From contig JAJCXO010000234.1 in NCBI GenBank assembly GCA_029263395.1, positions 1-64,000 on the forward strand: a DNA stretch of 64,000 nucleotides, written 5' to 3'. Made by a program: the position numbers and the translations under genes. The notes beneath the pieces are model-generated. The model was not told the DNA's origin, made no database searches, and saw only the letters and a list, made by a program, of their open reading frames with translations. The stretch's first letter is position 1; the number at the start of each line of letters is the position of its first letter. Below are positions 19,182 through 27,113 of this stretch, in pieces. Source of the DNA: Acidobacteriota bacterium (GTDB taxonomy: Bacteria > Acidobacteriota > Thermoanaerobaculia > Multivoradales > J023).

Positions 19182-19961
19182 GTAGACCCTCAACAGCGCC
19201 AGTTGTTGTCGGCACCAAGCGTTGATGACCCTCAGCAAGACACGCTGCGCCTGGCAACTGCGATCGGCGAACTCAACAACACGATCTGCATCAGCAGGAA
19301 ACGTTGATGAGCCTCAACAACTCCAGTTGTCGTCCGCACTAAACGTTGATGACCCTCAACATCCCAGTTGTCGCCCGCACCAAGCGTTGATGAGCCTCAA
19401 CAGCTCCAGTTGTTGACCGCGCCAAGCGTTGATGAGCTTCAGCAAGCCTCCCATCACGGCCAGCACGTGTTGCTGAGATCTGGCTAAACATCTGCCGCAC
19501 GCGCCGAACGTTGATGAGACTCAGCAAGGCTGCCGGCGCGGCCAGGACATCTTGCTGACATCCAGCTAAACATCTGCCGCACGCGCCGAACGTTGATGAG
19601 ACTCAACAGCTCCCGTTGTTGGCCGTAACAAGCGTTGATGAGCCTCAGCAAGCCTCCCACCACGGCCAGAACGTGTTGCTGGGATCTCGCAAAACATCTG
19701 CCGGCCGTAACAAGCGTTGATGAGCCTCAGCAAGCCTCCCACCACGGCCAGAACGTCTTGCTGGGATCTCGCAAACGATCTGCCGGCCGCAACAACCGTT
19801 GATGAGCCTCAGCAAGGCTCACGCCACCGCCAGAACGTGTTGTTGAGATCCCGCTAAACATCTGCCGTCCGCGCCAAGCCTTGATGAGCCGCACCAACAC
19901 GATCGGCAACATCGCCACCTTCTGCCGGCCTTCAACAGCCAAGGATCAACAGTGATAACTT
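19182..19961. repeat. 41-bp-periodic tandem array with covarying inverted repeats
   Basis: A non-coding array of two unit types. Short units are 41-42 bp, long units 82 bp. Each opens with GTTGATGA (at 19221, 19303, 19345, 19386, 19428, 19510, 19592, 19634, 19716, 19798; degenerate CTTGATGAG at 19880). All spacings are 41-42 or 82 bp. Short units hold a small hairpin (TCAACA, 8-base loop, TGTTGA). Long units hold TCAGCAA and TTGCTGA about 24 bases apart. The A-T to G-C exchange in both arms is covariation. The units at 19182, 19221 and 19880 are degenerate. The period is not a multiple of three, so it is not a coding repeat. It lies upstream of glyS. Confidence 0.9.
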
Positions 19962-20155
19962 CGTCGTAGCTTTTGCCAGAACCTTGGCGAAAGCTCCAAG
20001 GCGAAGTTCCAGCGCGCTGCCATCGTTTTCCTGGCGCCCTCCAGCCGAGGATTGAATCCAACGCCGTCGGGTGGTAGAACTGGCTGCCTGTCAGTCCCAC
20101 CGAGGCCAAACGCTACCCATTTCTTCAATTCCCCAACATCTCAAAGGGTGATCTC
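19962..20155. other. Upstream region of glyS
   Basis: About 195 bp with no gene, between the array and glyS. It should contain the glyS promoter. No T-box leader (specifier stem, T-box sequence) was seen. AAAGGG lies eight bases before the GTG start. Confidence 0.4.
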
Positions 20156-21736
20156 GTGAGCAGCAACGATTCGCTTTCCATGCAAAAGATTGTCTCCCTC
20201 GCGAAACGTCGCGGCTTCGTTTACCAGAGTTCCGAGATCTACGGCGGCCTGCGTTCGGCTTATGACTACGGTCCGATGGGGGTTGAGCTCAAGCGCAACC
20301 TGATGAACGAGTGGTGGCGGGCCATGGTGCATAGCCGCGAAGATATCGTCGGCCTCGATGCCTCGATCATCATGCATCCTAAGGTCTGGCACGCCAGTGG
20401 CCACTTGGCGAACTTTGCCGACCCACTGGTCGACTGTAAGCTGTGTGGTGACCGCTTCAGGGCCGACAAGGCACCAACGCTGGCAGAAGGCGAACCGGCG
20501 CCGATCACCCTCGCCGACAAGGGACGCGCCAAGGCTGCGCTGGAAAAAGCCGAGCGGGTGCTGGGCGTCACCCTGACCCGTCGTGGTAAAACCTTGGACG
20601 GTGCCGTCGCTGGCGACCGTGGCTACGTCTGCCCCAACTGCGGCGCACCCTTTCTGAGCGAAGAGCGGCAATTCAATCTCATGCTGCGCAGCTTCCTCGG
20701 CCCGGTGGATCCGATCGGCGCGGTGGTTGCGGCGGTGCGCCAGGCGGTGGAAAACGGCCAAGATGCCGACGCCCAACGCGCGGTGGCCGAAGACGTGCTG
20801 GCCGAAAGCTCAGTCTACCTGCGCCCCGAGACCGCCCAGGCGATGTTTGTGCAATTCCCCAACGTCTTGCAGTCAACCAGTGCCAAGGTGCCGTTTGGCA
20901 TCGCCCAGATGGGCAAAAGCTTCCGCAATGAAATCAAGGTGGAGCACTTCATTTTCCGCTCGGTGGAGTTCGAGCAAATGGAGATGGAGTTTTTTGTGCC
21001 GCCGGGCGAGGGGCCGAAATGGCTCGACTACTGGAAGGAAGCTCGTCTCGCTTGGTGGAAAACCCTTGGCCTGAAAAGCGACAGCCTGCGTTTGCGTCCC
21101 CATGACGACGATGAGCTTGCCCATTATTCCGACGGCTGCTTCGATGTCGAGTACCTCTTCCCCTGGGGTTGGGATGAGCTCGAAGGTATCGCCTCCCGGA
21201 CCGATTTTGATCTCAAAGCCCACGGCGAAGGCTCGGGCAAAAAGCTGCAATATTTTGATCCCGAAGCTATCAACCCCGAAACCGGCAAGAAGGGCTGGCG
21301 CTACATGCCCCACGTGATCGAGCCGGCGGCGGGCGCCACCCGCGGTGTACTTGCGGTGTTGTGTGACGCCTACCACGAAGAGGAGGCAGACGCCGACGGT
21401 AAGGGCCAACGCACCGTGCTCAAGCTGCATCCACGGCTGGCACCGATCAAGGCGGGTATTCTGCCGCTGGTGAAAAAAGACGGTATGCCAGAGGTTGCTC
21501 GCAAGATTGTCGACGACTTCATGAAAGCCGGAATCAACGCCAAGTACGATGCTCAACACTCGATCGGCAAACGGTATGCCCGCCACGACGAGGTGGGTAC
21601 GCCGTATTGTTTGACCGTCGATGGCCAGACCAGCGAGGACGGCCAAGTGACGATCCGCTACCGCGACGACCGACGCCAGGAACGGATCAAAGTGGAAGAA
21701 GCGGTCGACGTCGTGCAGAAAGCTTTGCGGGTTTAA
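20156..21736 (+). CDS. glyS: Glycyl-tRNA synthetase, dimeric class II type
   Basis: A 526-residue enzyme that attaches glycine to tRNA-Gly in the cytosol. The N-terminus (LAKRRGFVYQSSEIYGGLRSAYDYGPMG) is diagnostic of the single-chain (alpha2) GlyRS. Class II motif 2 is FRNEIKVEHFIFRSVEFEQMEMEFF and motif 3 is IEPAAGATRGVLAVLCDAY. An inserted zinc-binding module has two Cys pairs, CKLC at about 99-102 and CPNC at about 161-164. The C-terminal anticodon-binding domain runs from about 415. Translation starts at GTG 20156 with AAAGGG eight bases upstream. It appears monocistronic. Some databases use glyQS for the other, tetrameric form; this is the dimeric one. Confidence 0.97.
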   Translation: MSSNDSLSMQKIVSLAKRRGFVYQSSEIYGGLRSAYDYGPMGVELKRNLMNEWWRAMVHSREDIVGLDASIIMHPKVWHASGHLANFADPLVDCKLCGDRFRADKAPTLAEGEPAPITLADKGRAKAALEKAERVLGVTLTRRGKTLDGAVAGDRGYVCPNCGAPFLSEERQFNLMLRSFLGPVDPIGAVVAAVRQAVENGQDADAQRAVAEDVLAESSVYLRPETAQAMFVQFPNVLQSTSAKVPFGIAQMGKSFRNEIKVEHFIFRSVEFEQMEMEFFVPPGEGPKWLDYWKEARLAWWKTLGLKSDSLRLRPHDDDELAHYSDGCFDVEYLFPWGWDELEGIASRTDFDLKAHGEGSGKKLQYFDPEAINPETGKKGWRYMPHVIEPAAGATRGVLAVLCDAYHEEEADADGKGQRTVLKLHPRLAPIKAGILPLVKKDGMPEVARKIVDDFMKAGINAKYDAQHSIGKRYARHDEVGTPYCLTVDGQTSEDGQVTIRYRDDRRQERIKVEEAVDVVQKALRV

Positions 21737-21765
21737 GAAGGCTCTGCGGGTCTAGAGGTCATCGT

Positions 21766-21792
21766 CGCACGACCGACAAGGGTCGTGCGTTT
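21766..21792 (+). terminator. Probable terminator of glyS
   Basis: A perfect 9-bp stem (CGCACGACC / GGTCGTGCG) with a six-base loop, followed by a short TTT, 30 bp after the glyS stop codon. The T-run is short. Confidence 0.55.
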
Positions 21793-21825
21793 GGGTACAT
21801 CCGGTACATATCCGGTTCGTCGGTC

Positions 21826-22022
21826 GTAGGGGCGAGTCTTGTGTTCGCCCTGGTTCGATTGCGGGATAGCAACCACGGGCCGGGACAAGCCCGGCCCCTA
21901 CGGGACCAAGACAGTTCATCCGGTTCGTCCGGTTCGTCCGGTCGTCCGTTCGTCCGGTTCGTCCGGTTCGTCCGTTCGTCCGGTCGTAGGGGCGAGCCTT
22001 GTGTTCGCCCTGCTCCGGTTGC
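21826..22022. repeat. REP-like 37-bp direct repeat pair with 9-bp tandem repeats between
   Basis: Two near-identical 37-bp copies lie at 21826-21862 and 21986-22022, each starting GTAGGGGCGAG and containing a hairpin-capable GGGCGA ... TTCGCCC. They differ at about five positions. Between them is a further inverted segment (GGGCCGGGACAAGCCCGGCCC) and a run of 9-bp CCGGTTCGT-type tandem repeats at about 21916-21985. Repeats of this kind are familiar as dispersed REP-like elements in environmental genomes. That comparison is from memory, not a search. Confidence 0.75.
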
Positions 22023-22035
22023 AGGGCGTGGTCCC

Positions 22036-22986
22036 TCAATCCGGGTGAGCGCCCGGATTGTCCTGCCACAAATGTCGCGGCATCCGACCTACCAAACGCG
22101 GCAAGGTGATCAACCGATTGCCGTTGAGGTTGACCACTTTCAAAGACGGCAGCTGGTCGACGGCCGACGCGTCGACGAGTTGATTGTCGTCAACCAAAAG
22201 ATTGTGCAGGGCGGGAAGATCACTCAGGCCGTGGAGGGTGGTGAGTCGGTTTCTGCTCAGGTACAACCGTTCGAGATTGGGTAGCTGTTCGAGACCCGTG
22301 ACGCTTTTGAGCACATTACCCTGAAGATATAGCGACTCGAGTCGCTCGCGTCCGGCTAACCGATCAACGGTGGCCAAGGTGTTGTCGGCCAGGTCGAGCG
22401 TACGCAAAGCGGGCAGTTCGGCGAGCTCGCTCAGGGTGGTGAGCGCATTACTGCGCAGATCCAGAACCTGTAGTTCCCGGCAGCGCTCGAGACCGGCGAG
22501 GCTGCGTAAACCGCTGTCAGAAATGCTGAGTAGCCTCAGATGCTCAGCACCTTCCAGCCCATCGAGGGTATCGAGGCTGGCTTGATGGATACGTAAACGG
22601 CTGAGCTGGGATAAACCCGCAATCGACGCCAAGCTGTCGAGTTCTGGGACCGCCGCTAGCCCAAGAGCCCAGACGTGGCCGGCTTCGTCGATCTCGACCC
22701 AATTACCGGTAGCGTTCGCCAACTCGCCCTCGACGCCGAGCTGCCAAGGGTGGAGTCCGGCACTGTCCAGCAGGCTGCGCAAGGCGGCAATTTCGTCCGC
22801 CACAATCCTGACTCGGCCCGCTTCGACGTCGGAGAAGGTCCGAGGGCCGGAGCCACAGGCGGTGGAGAGCAGCGAAACCAGGAACGGAATCCAGTGCCAG
22901 AGGACCGCCAACGGGCCGCCATGGTTACGGGGTGCGGTGAGGACCAGATGATGACACGCCCATTCAGTATGCCGAGGACTGACCAT
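22036..22986 (-). CDS. Leucine-rich repeat lipoprotein
   Basis: Up to 316 residues. A hydrophobic segment ends in the lipobox LSTAC, so the mature protein is probably lipid-anchored. The frame from 22986 leaves about 28 residues before the hydrophobic stretch, which is long for a signal peptide. A downstream TTG (giving MAVLWHWIP...) may be the real start. After a spacer, eight or so 22-residue leucine-rich repeats follow (LQVLDLRSNALTTLSELAEL, LRTLDLADNTLATVDRLAG, LESLYLQGNVLKSVTGLEQL and others), of the SDS22/internalin-like type used for protein binding. No enzymatic domain is visible and the partner is unknown. Confidence 0.85.
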   Translation of the reverse strand: MVSPRHTEWACHHLVLTAPRNHGGPLAVLWHWIPFLVSLLSTACGSGPRTFSDVEAGRVRIVADEIAALRSLLDSAGLHPWQLGVEGELANATGNWVEIDEAGHVWALGLAAVPELDSLASIAGLSQLSRLRIHQASLDTLDGLEGAEHLRLLSISDSGLRSLAGLERCRELQVLDLRSNALTTLSELAELPALRTLDLADNTLATVDRLAGRERLESLYLQGNVLKSVTGLEQLPNLERLYLSRNRLTTLHGLSDLPALHNLLVDDNQLVDASAVDQLPSLKVVNLNGNRLITLPRLVGRMPRHLWQDNPGAHPD

Positions 22987-23090
22987 TCACAAATGATAGC
23001 CCCTCTGCTTGATACCATGCGTTCAGACCGGCACCACAGAAAATCACGTCCCGCAGTGAACGGGTCTCGCAGGAAACAGGTCCAGCTACC

Positions 23091-23160
23091 CCACCGTACT
23101 TCGATCGCCACCGTATTTCGATCCGCACCGTATTTTCGATCCCCACCGTATTTCGATTCG
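23091..23160. repeat. Four tandem copies of a 17-18-bp repeat
   Basis: Four imperfect copies of CCACCGTATTTCGATC immediately upstream of the sulfatase-like gene. The last copy ends a few bases before its ATG, so the array occupies the promoter or leader position. Confidence 0.9.
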
Positions 23161-23162
23161 GA

Positions 23163-24686
23163 ATGATCTTGCAGCTCAAATCATCAGCTCCGTACCTGCT
23201 GGCGCTGGGAATTCTGGTGTTCTTGCACGGATGCCAAGCGTCTGACCCAGAGCCAGCCCAAGCACCGATACCGACGCCGCTGCCGGTATCGGACGCGCCG
23301 GTCATTCTGATCTCTATCGACACCCTGAGGGCTGATCACCTGGGTTGTTACGGCTACTCTCGCCCGATCACGCCAGCGATTGATCAATTCCGCCAGGATG
23401 CGGTGCTGTTCGAGCAGGCGATCGCCCAAGCACCTTCGACGTCTCCGTCCCACGCCTCGATATTGTCCTCGCTCTGGCCCGAGCATCATGGCGCGTTCTC
23501 CGTCCGTAACACCGCACTGCCCGATGCTGTTCTGACCCTGCCAGAAATCCTGGCGGACCTCGGTTATCAAACCGCGAGTTTCAACGGTGGCGGCCAAATC
23601 GCCCCTGAATACGGTTTCGACCAAGGCTTCGACATCTACCAAGTGATGGGAACCACCGCCAGCACGCTGGAGACCGTCCGCCGCGCCGAACGTTGGATTA
23701 CGTCCCTGACGCAAACACAGCTCGAGCCCCAAACACAGCTCGACCCAACACAACTCGACCAAACACAACTCGAGTCTCGAGAGCAGAGCCCCTTCTTCCT
23801 CTTTCTGCACACCTACCACGTCCACCACCCCTACACTCCGGAGCTCGCGGATCTGCAGGAGCTGGCGCCGGATTATCGAGGAGCTTTGCCGCCCAAGATC
23901 TCAAAAGATCTGATCGTAGCGATCAATCGGGGTGAACGTGAGCTTGCGGACGGTGATCTGGAATACATCGTTGCGGCCTACGACGCCGAGATCCGATCCA
24001 TGGACGCAGCGTTGGGCCGGTTGTTCGCCTTTCTCCAGCAAACCGACTTATACGACCGCTCGATCATCGTCCTCACCTCGGACCACGGAGAAGAGTTTGG
24101 CGAACACGGTCAGGTCGGTTGGCACTCGCACACCCTCTTTGATGAGCTGCTGCGTGTTCCCCTAATTATCAAGCTACCCGATTCCCGTCATGCTGGGCTC
24201 AGCGTCGCTGCTCAAGTCCGCAGCATCGACATTGCACCCACGGTCCTGTCGCTACTCGGCAGACCGGCGCGCAGTGAATTTGCCGGGTTCGATTTACGCT
24301 CTTTGATCGCGGACCCAAGCTTCGATCCCGATCTGCCAGCCCTCTCCCAACAGGATACGCGGGTGGGAGTTGATCATACCTCGTTACGAGCAGGGGGCTG
24401 GAAGCTCTACCCCAACCGCCTCTTCCACATGCAGCAGCTTGGCGACGGTGGTGACCGGGCAAAATACCTCAAGGCGCGACTCGCTTGGGCGATGAAACAA
24501 GATCGCCTCTACGATCTCGCCAACGATCCTGTGGAGCAGGACGATCGCATGGAGCGGCGCACCCGGAATCGGCTGCAACAACTGCGCGCCGACCTCAAAG
24601 CAGAACGTCCGGTACCGGCTCCAGTCAGCACCACGCCCACAGCAGAGACGCTGGAGCGGCTGCGGGCTTTGGGTTATCTGGATTGA
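23163..24686 (+). CDS. Sulfatase-superfamily lipoprotein with Thr at the nucleophile position
   Basis: A 507-residue alkaline-phosphatase-superfamily hydrolase. The lipobox LHGC places the lipid-bearing Cys at 24. Metal ligands are visible in SIDTLRADHLGCYGYSRP (Asp 53) and in TSDHGEEFGEHGQVG. The active-site segment is PSTSPSHASI: Thr 93 occupies the place that Cys or Ser takes in formylglycine sulfatases, and His replaces the usual Arg. It may therefore be a phosphohydrolase, or use Thr directly. An in-frame Thr-Gln-Leu tandem repeat (about residues 180-205) forms a polar insert. No sulfatase-maturating enzyme is in the window. It is followed at 57 bp by a crotonase gene, but no functional link is evident. 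Confidence 0.87.
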   Translation: MILQLKSSAPYLLALGILVFLHGCQASDPEPAQAPIPTPLPVSDAPVILISIDTLRADHLGCYGYSRPITPAIDQFRQDAVLFEQAIAQAPSTSPSHASILSSLWPEHHGAFSVRNTALPDAVLTLPEILADLGYQTASFNGGGQIAPEYGFDQGFDIYQVMGTTASTLETVRRAERWITSLTQTQLEPQTQLDPTQLDQTQLESREQSPFFLFLHTYHVHHPYTPELADLQELAPDYRGALPPKISKDLIVAINRGERELADGDLEYIVAAYDAEIRSMDAALGRLFAFLQQTDLYDRSIIVLTSDHGEEFGEHGQVGWHSHTLFDELLRVPLIIKLPDSRHAGLSVAAQVRSIDIAPTVLSLLGRPARSEFAGFDLRSLIADPSFDPDLPALSQQDTRVGVDHTSLRAGGWKLYPNRLFHMQQLGDGGDRAKYLKARLAWAMKQDRLYDLANDPVEQDDRMERRTRNRLQQLRADLKAERPVPAPVSTTPTAETLERLRALGYLD

Positions 24687-24700
24687 AGCCACAACCTTCT

Positions 24701-24724
24701 CAACTCAACTCAACTCAACTCAAC
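24701..24724. repeat. CAACT pentanucleotide microsatellite
   Basis: Four perfect CAACT units plus CAAC between the sulfatase-like and crotonase genes, 18 bp before the crotonase ATG. A pentanucleotide run could vary in length by slippage. Confidence 0.9.
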
Positions 24725-24742
24725 CCCCGAGAGCCACCACCG

Positions 24743-25570
24743 ATGAGCCAAACGCCTGTTGTCCGCCTGGAAGCCACCGGTCCGATCGCCGAAGTGATCC
24801 TCGACCGTCCCGACAAACTCAACGCCATGGCGCCGAGTTTCTTCGATCAAATCCGTCAAGCCTTCGAACGGGTTGACCAAGAGGACACGATCCGAGTTGC
24901 AATTTTGCGCGCCGAAGGGCGCCACTTCACGGCTGGGCTCGATCTCAAGGCGGCGGCGAATAACGTGCTGAGCCCTGATGCCGATGCCGCCACCAGCCCG
25001 GTGACGGCCAACACTCGCCTCTACCGGCTCATCCGCGATTGGCAAAACAGCATCAGTGCCGCCGAGCGCTGCCGCAAGCCGGTGATCGCCGCCGTCCACG
25101 GCTATTGCATCGGTGGTGGTGTCGATCTCACCACCGCCTGCGATATTCGCCTTTGCACCGCCGACGCCACCTTCTCGATTCATGAAACCAAGCTCGCCAT
25201 GGTGGCGGACATCGGTACGCTGCAACGTATCACCGCCATCGTCGGCAAAGGGATGGCGCGGGAGATGGCCTTCACCGGCAAACAGATTACCGCCGAACAC
25301 GCCGAACGCTGTGGCCTAGTCAACGCGGTGTACGTGGATCAAAACAGCCTGCTGGCCGGCGCCCGGGCCATGGCCGAGGAGATCGCCGCCAACTCGCCGT
25401 TGGCGGTCCAGGGTACCAAGCAGGTGTTGCAATATTCGGAAGAACACACGATTGACGAAGGGCTCGACCACGTCGCCCATTGGAACGCCTCGTTCCTGCA
25501 CTCCCAAGACCTGGTTGAAGCGATGACGGCTTATATGGAGAAGCGTCCGCCGGTCTTCCAAGGACGCTGA
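24743..25570 (+). CDS. Crotonase-family enoyl-CoA hydratase/isomerase
   Basis: A 275-residue crotonase-fold enzyme acting on acyl-CoA thioesters. The first oxyanion-hole segment is RHFTAGLDLKAAAN and the second is AAVHGYCIGGGVDLTTACDIR. The GGGVDLTTACDIR wording and the acidic residues in LAMVADIGTLQRI are typical of the dienoyl-CoA isomerase (ECH1-like) branch rather than of generic hydratases. This would act in beta-oxidation of unsaturated fatty acids. The frame is open further upstream, but the ATG at 24743 gives the family N-terminus (VRLEATGPIAEVILDRPDKLNAM). No other fatty-acid genes lie nearby. Confidence 0.9.
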   Translation: MSQTPVVRLEATGPIAEVILDRPDKLNAMAPSFFDQIRQAFERVDQEDTIRVAILRAEGRHFTAGLDLKAAANNVLSPDADAATSPVTANTRLYRLIRDWQNSISAAERCRKPVIAAVHGYCIGGGVDLTTACDIRLCTADATFSIHETKLAMVADIGTLQRITAIVGKGMAREMAFTGKQITAEHAERCGLVNAVYVDQNSLLAGARAMAEEIAANSPLAVQGTKQVLQYSEEHTIDEGLDHVAHWNASFLHSQDLVEAMTAYMEKRPPVFQGR

Positions 25571-25651
25571 AAACTCCTAGGAAACAGAGCCAGATCACAG
25601 GCAGAAAAACACCTCCAACACGGAGACCGTTTCTGGTACGGTGCGCGGGCC

Positions 25652-26866
25652 ATGATAGACTCGCGCCACAAAGATACTGCCGCCTTCTTGATGCGCCTCG
25701 CGGAGGCGCTCCACGCTTACGGTACGCCGTCACACCGGCTGGAAGAGGCGCTCGGGATCATCAGCAAAAGCTTGCGGATCGAGGGTCAGTTCCTGGCGAC
25801 CCCCACCTCGATCGTCGCCTCAATAGGGCCTGAACGCGCGCAAGAAACCTTGCTGGTGCGGGTTGAGCCCGGCGAAACCAATCTCGACAAACTGACCGCT
25901 CTACACGAGATCATGCAGCGGGTCGACGCCGGCGAGCTCGACGAACGCCGCGGCTTGATCGAGCTCAACGAGGTCGTTTCGGCCGCCTCAAGGTACCGCC
26001 CCGCGACCACCGCCTTCGCCTATGCCATGACCTCCGGTACCGCCGCCATATTCTTCGGTGGCGGTTGGCGCGAAGCCTGCCTGTCGGTTGCGCTGGGTGG
26101 CCTGCTCGGCTTGCTGGCGCTGTTCGCTATCCACCGGCCTCGGTTGGCGGCGCTGTATCCCGCTTTGGCGGCTATGTTGGCGGCGGCTAGTGCCAGCTTC
26201 GCCGCTGCCTTCATCTCGCCGGTGTCGTCATCGATCACTACCTTGGCGGGCATTATCGTGTTGATCCCGGGTTTATCGCTGACTATTGCGATGAACGAGC
26301 TCGCCCACCGCCACCTGGTCAGCGGCACCGCACGCCTGGTCGGGGCCTTGATTACGTTCCTACAGATTGGCCTCGGTGGCGCCACGGGGTGGAAAATCGC
26401 CGAAGCCCTAATCGGCCAACAGATACCGAGCGAGCCGATGCCCTTGCCGACCGCTGCGCTGCTGATCGCCGGGCCGTTGGCGGCGGCCGCGTTTACGGTG
26501 CTGTTCCGCGCTCGACCGGCTGACTACGGGTGGATTCTCTTCGGATCGATGGTGGCGTTCCAAACCACCCGCACCGCTTCTGACGCCTTCGGCCCCGAAA
26601 TTGGTGCGGCTTTGGGGGCTTGGGCCCTGGGCTGTCTGTCCAACCTGCTCGCCCGCTGGCGTGGCAAACCGTCGTCAATCACCCTGGTTCCCGGCCTGCT
26701 GATGCTGGTTCCCGGCAGCTTCGGCTTCCGCTCACTCCAGGCGTTGCTGAACCACGACGTACTGGCCGGGGTCGAGACCGGTTTCTCGATGGTGCTGATC
26801 GCGATGTCGTTGGTGACCGGTTTGTTTTTATCCAATCTCACCATCGCCCCACGACGTCTGCTGTAG
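25652..26866 (+). CDS. ThrE-type threonine/serine exporter-like membrane protein
   Basis: A 404-residue inner-membrane protein. The N-terminal soluble domain carries the ThrE signature (LMRLAEALHAYGTPSHRLEEAL ... QFLATPTSI). It is followed by about ten hydrophobic helices in two sets, matching the N-terminal (DUF1212) and C-terminal (ThrE_2) halves fused in one chain as in actinobacterial ThrE. Members export threonine and serine using the proton gradient. Here the two halves join without a gap. The gene stands alone, 81 bp after the crotonase stop. The substrate is inferred from family only. Confidence 0.88.
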   Translation: MIDSRHKDTAAFLMRLAEALHAYGTPSHRLEEALGIISKSLRIEGQFLATPTSIVASIGPERAQETLLVRVEPGETNLDKLTALHEIMQRVDAGELDERRGLIELNEVVSAASRYRPATTAFAYAMTSGTAAIFFGGGWREACLSVALGGLLGLLALFAIHRPRLAALYPALAAMLAAASASFAAAFISPVSSSITTLAGIIVLIPGLSLTIAMNELAHRHLVSGTARLVGALITFLQIGLGGATGWKIAEALIGQQIPSEPMPLPTAALLIAGPLAAAAFTVLFRARPADYGWILFGSMVAFQTTRTASDAFGPEIGAALGAWALGCLSNLLARWRGKPSSITLVPGLLMLVPGSFGFRSLQALLNHDVLAGVETGFSMVLIAMSLVTGLFLSNLTIAPRRLL

Positions 26867-27113
26867 GCGGCTTGCTGAAGACGGTTGGCTGAAGACGAGT
26901 CATACCCGAGACGGTGGCACTACCGACGACCGGACGATACGTGACCAGAAAAATGGCCGTCGTAAAAGGCGGTCGTCGACCGTCACGTGACTCGTAAGCT
27001 TGCTTTGTTACCTTTCCATCACCCGTTTTTTCTCGGGAGGAGGGTTTGGTGCGTCTTGTTCTGCGGGACTCACCCCGTCGAGCTGTCGCCCACGACTCTG
27101 AATAAGTTCGAAC
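26867..27113. other. Intergenic region before the hybrid kinase
   Basis: About 247 bp without a gene. It begins with two imperfect direct copies of GGCTTGCTGAAGACG / GGTTGGCTGAAGACG. No strong ribosome-binding site is visible before the ATG at 27114. Confidence 0.35.

Noticed and set aside
19182-19961. CRISPR array
   Set aside because: Spacing fits poorly, spacers are themselves repeated, units interleave 41 and 82 bp, and no cas gene is present.
19182-19961. Integron attC array
   Set aside because: The GTTGATG anchors do not fit GTTRRRY, there are no cassettes between units and no integrase.
19962-20155. T-box leader for glyS
   Set aside because: No specifier stem or T-box sequence, and T-boxes are rare outside Gram-positive lineages.
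20873-21646. 257-residue antisense frame opposite glyS
   Set aside because: Fully inside a certain gene and mirrors its codon structure; no motif or ribosome-binding site.
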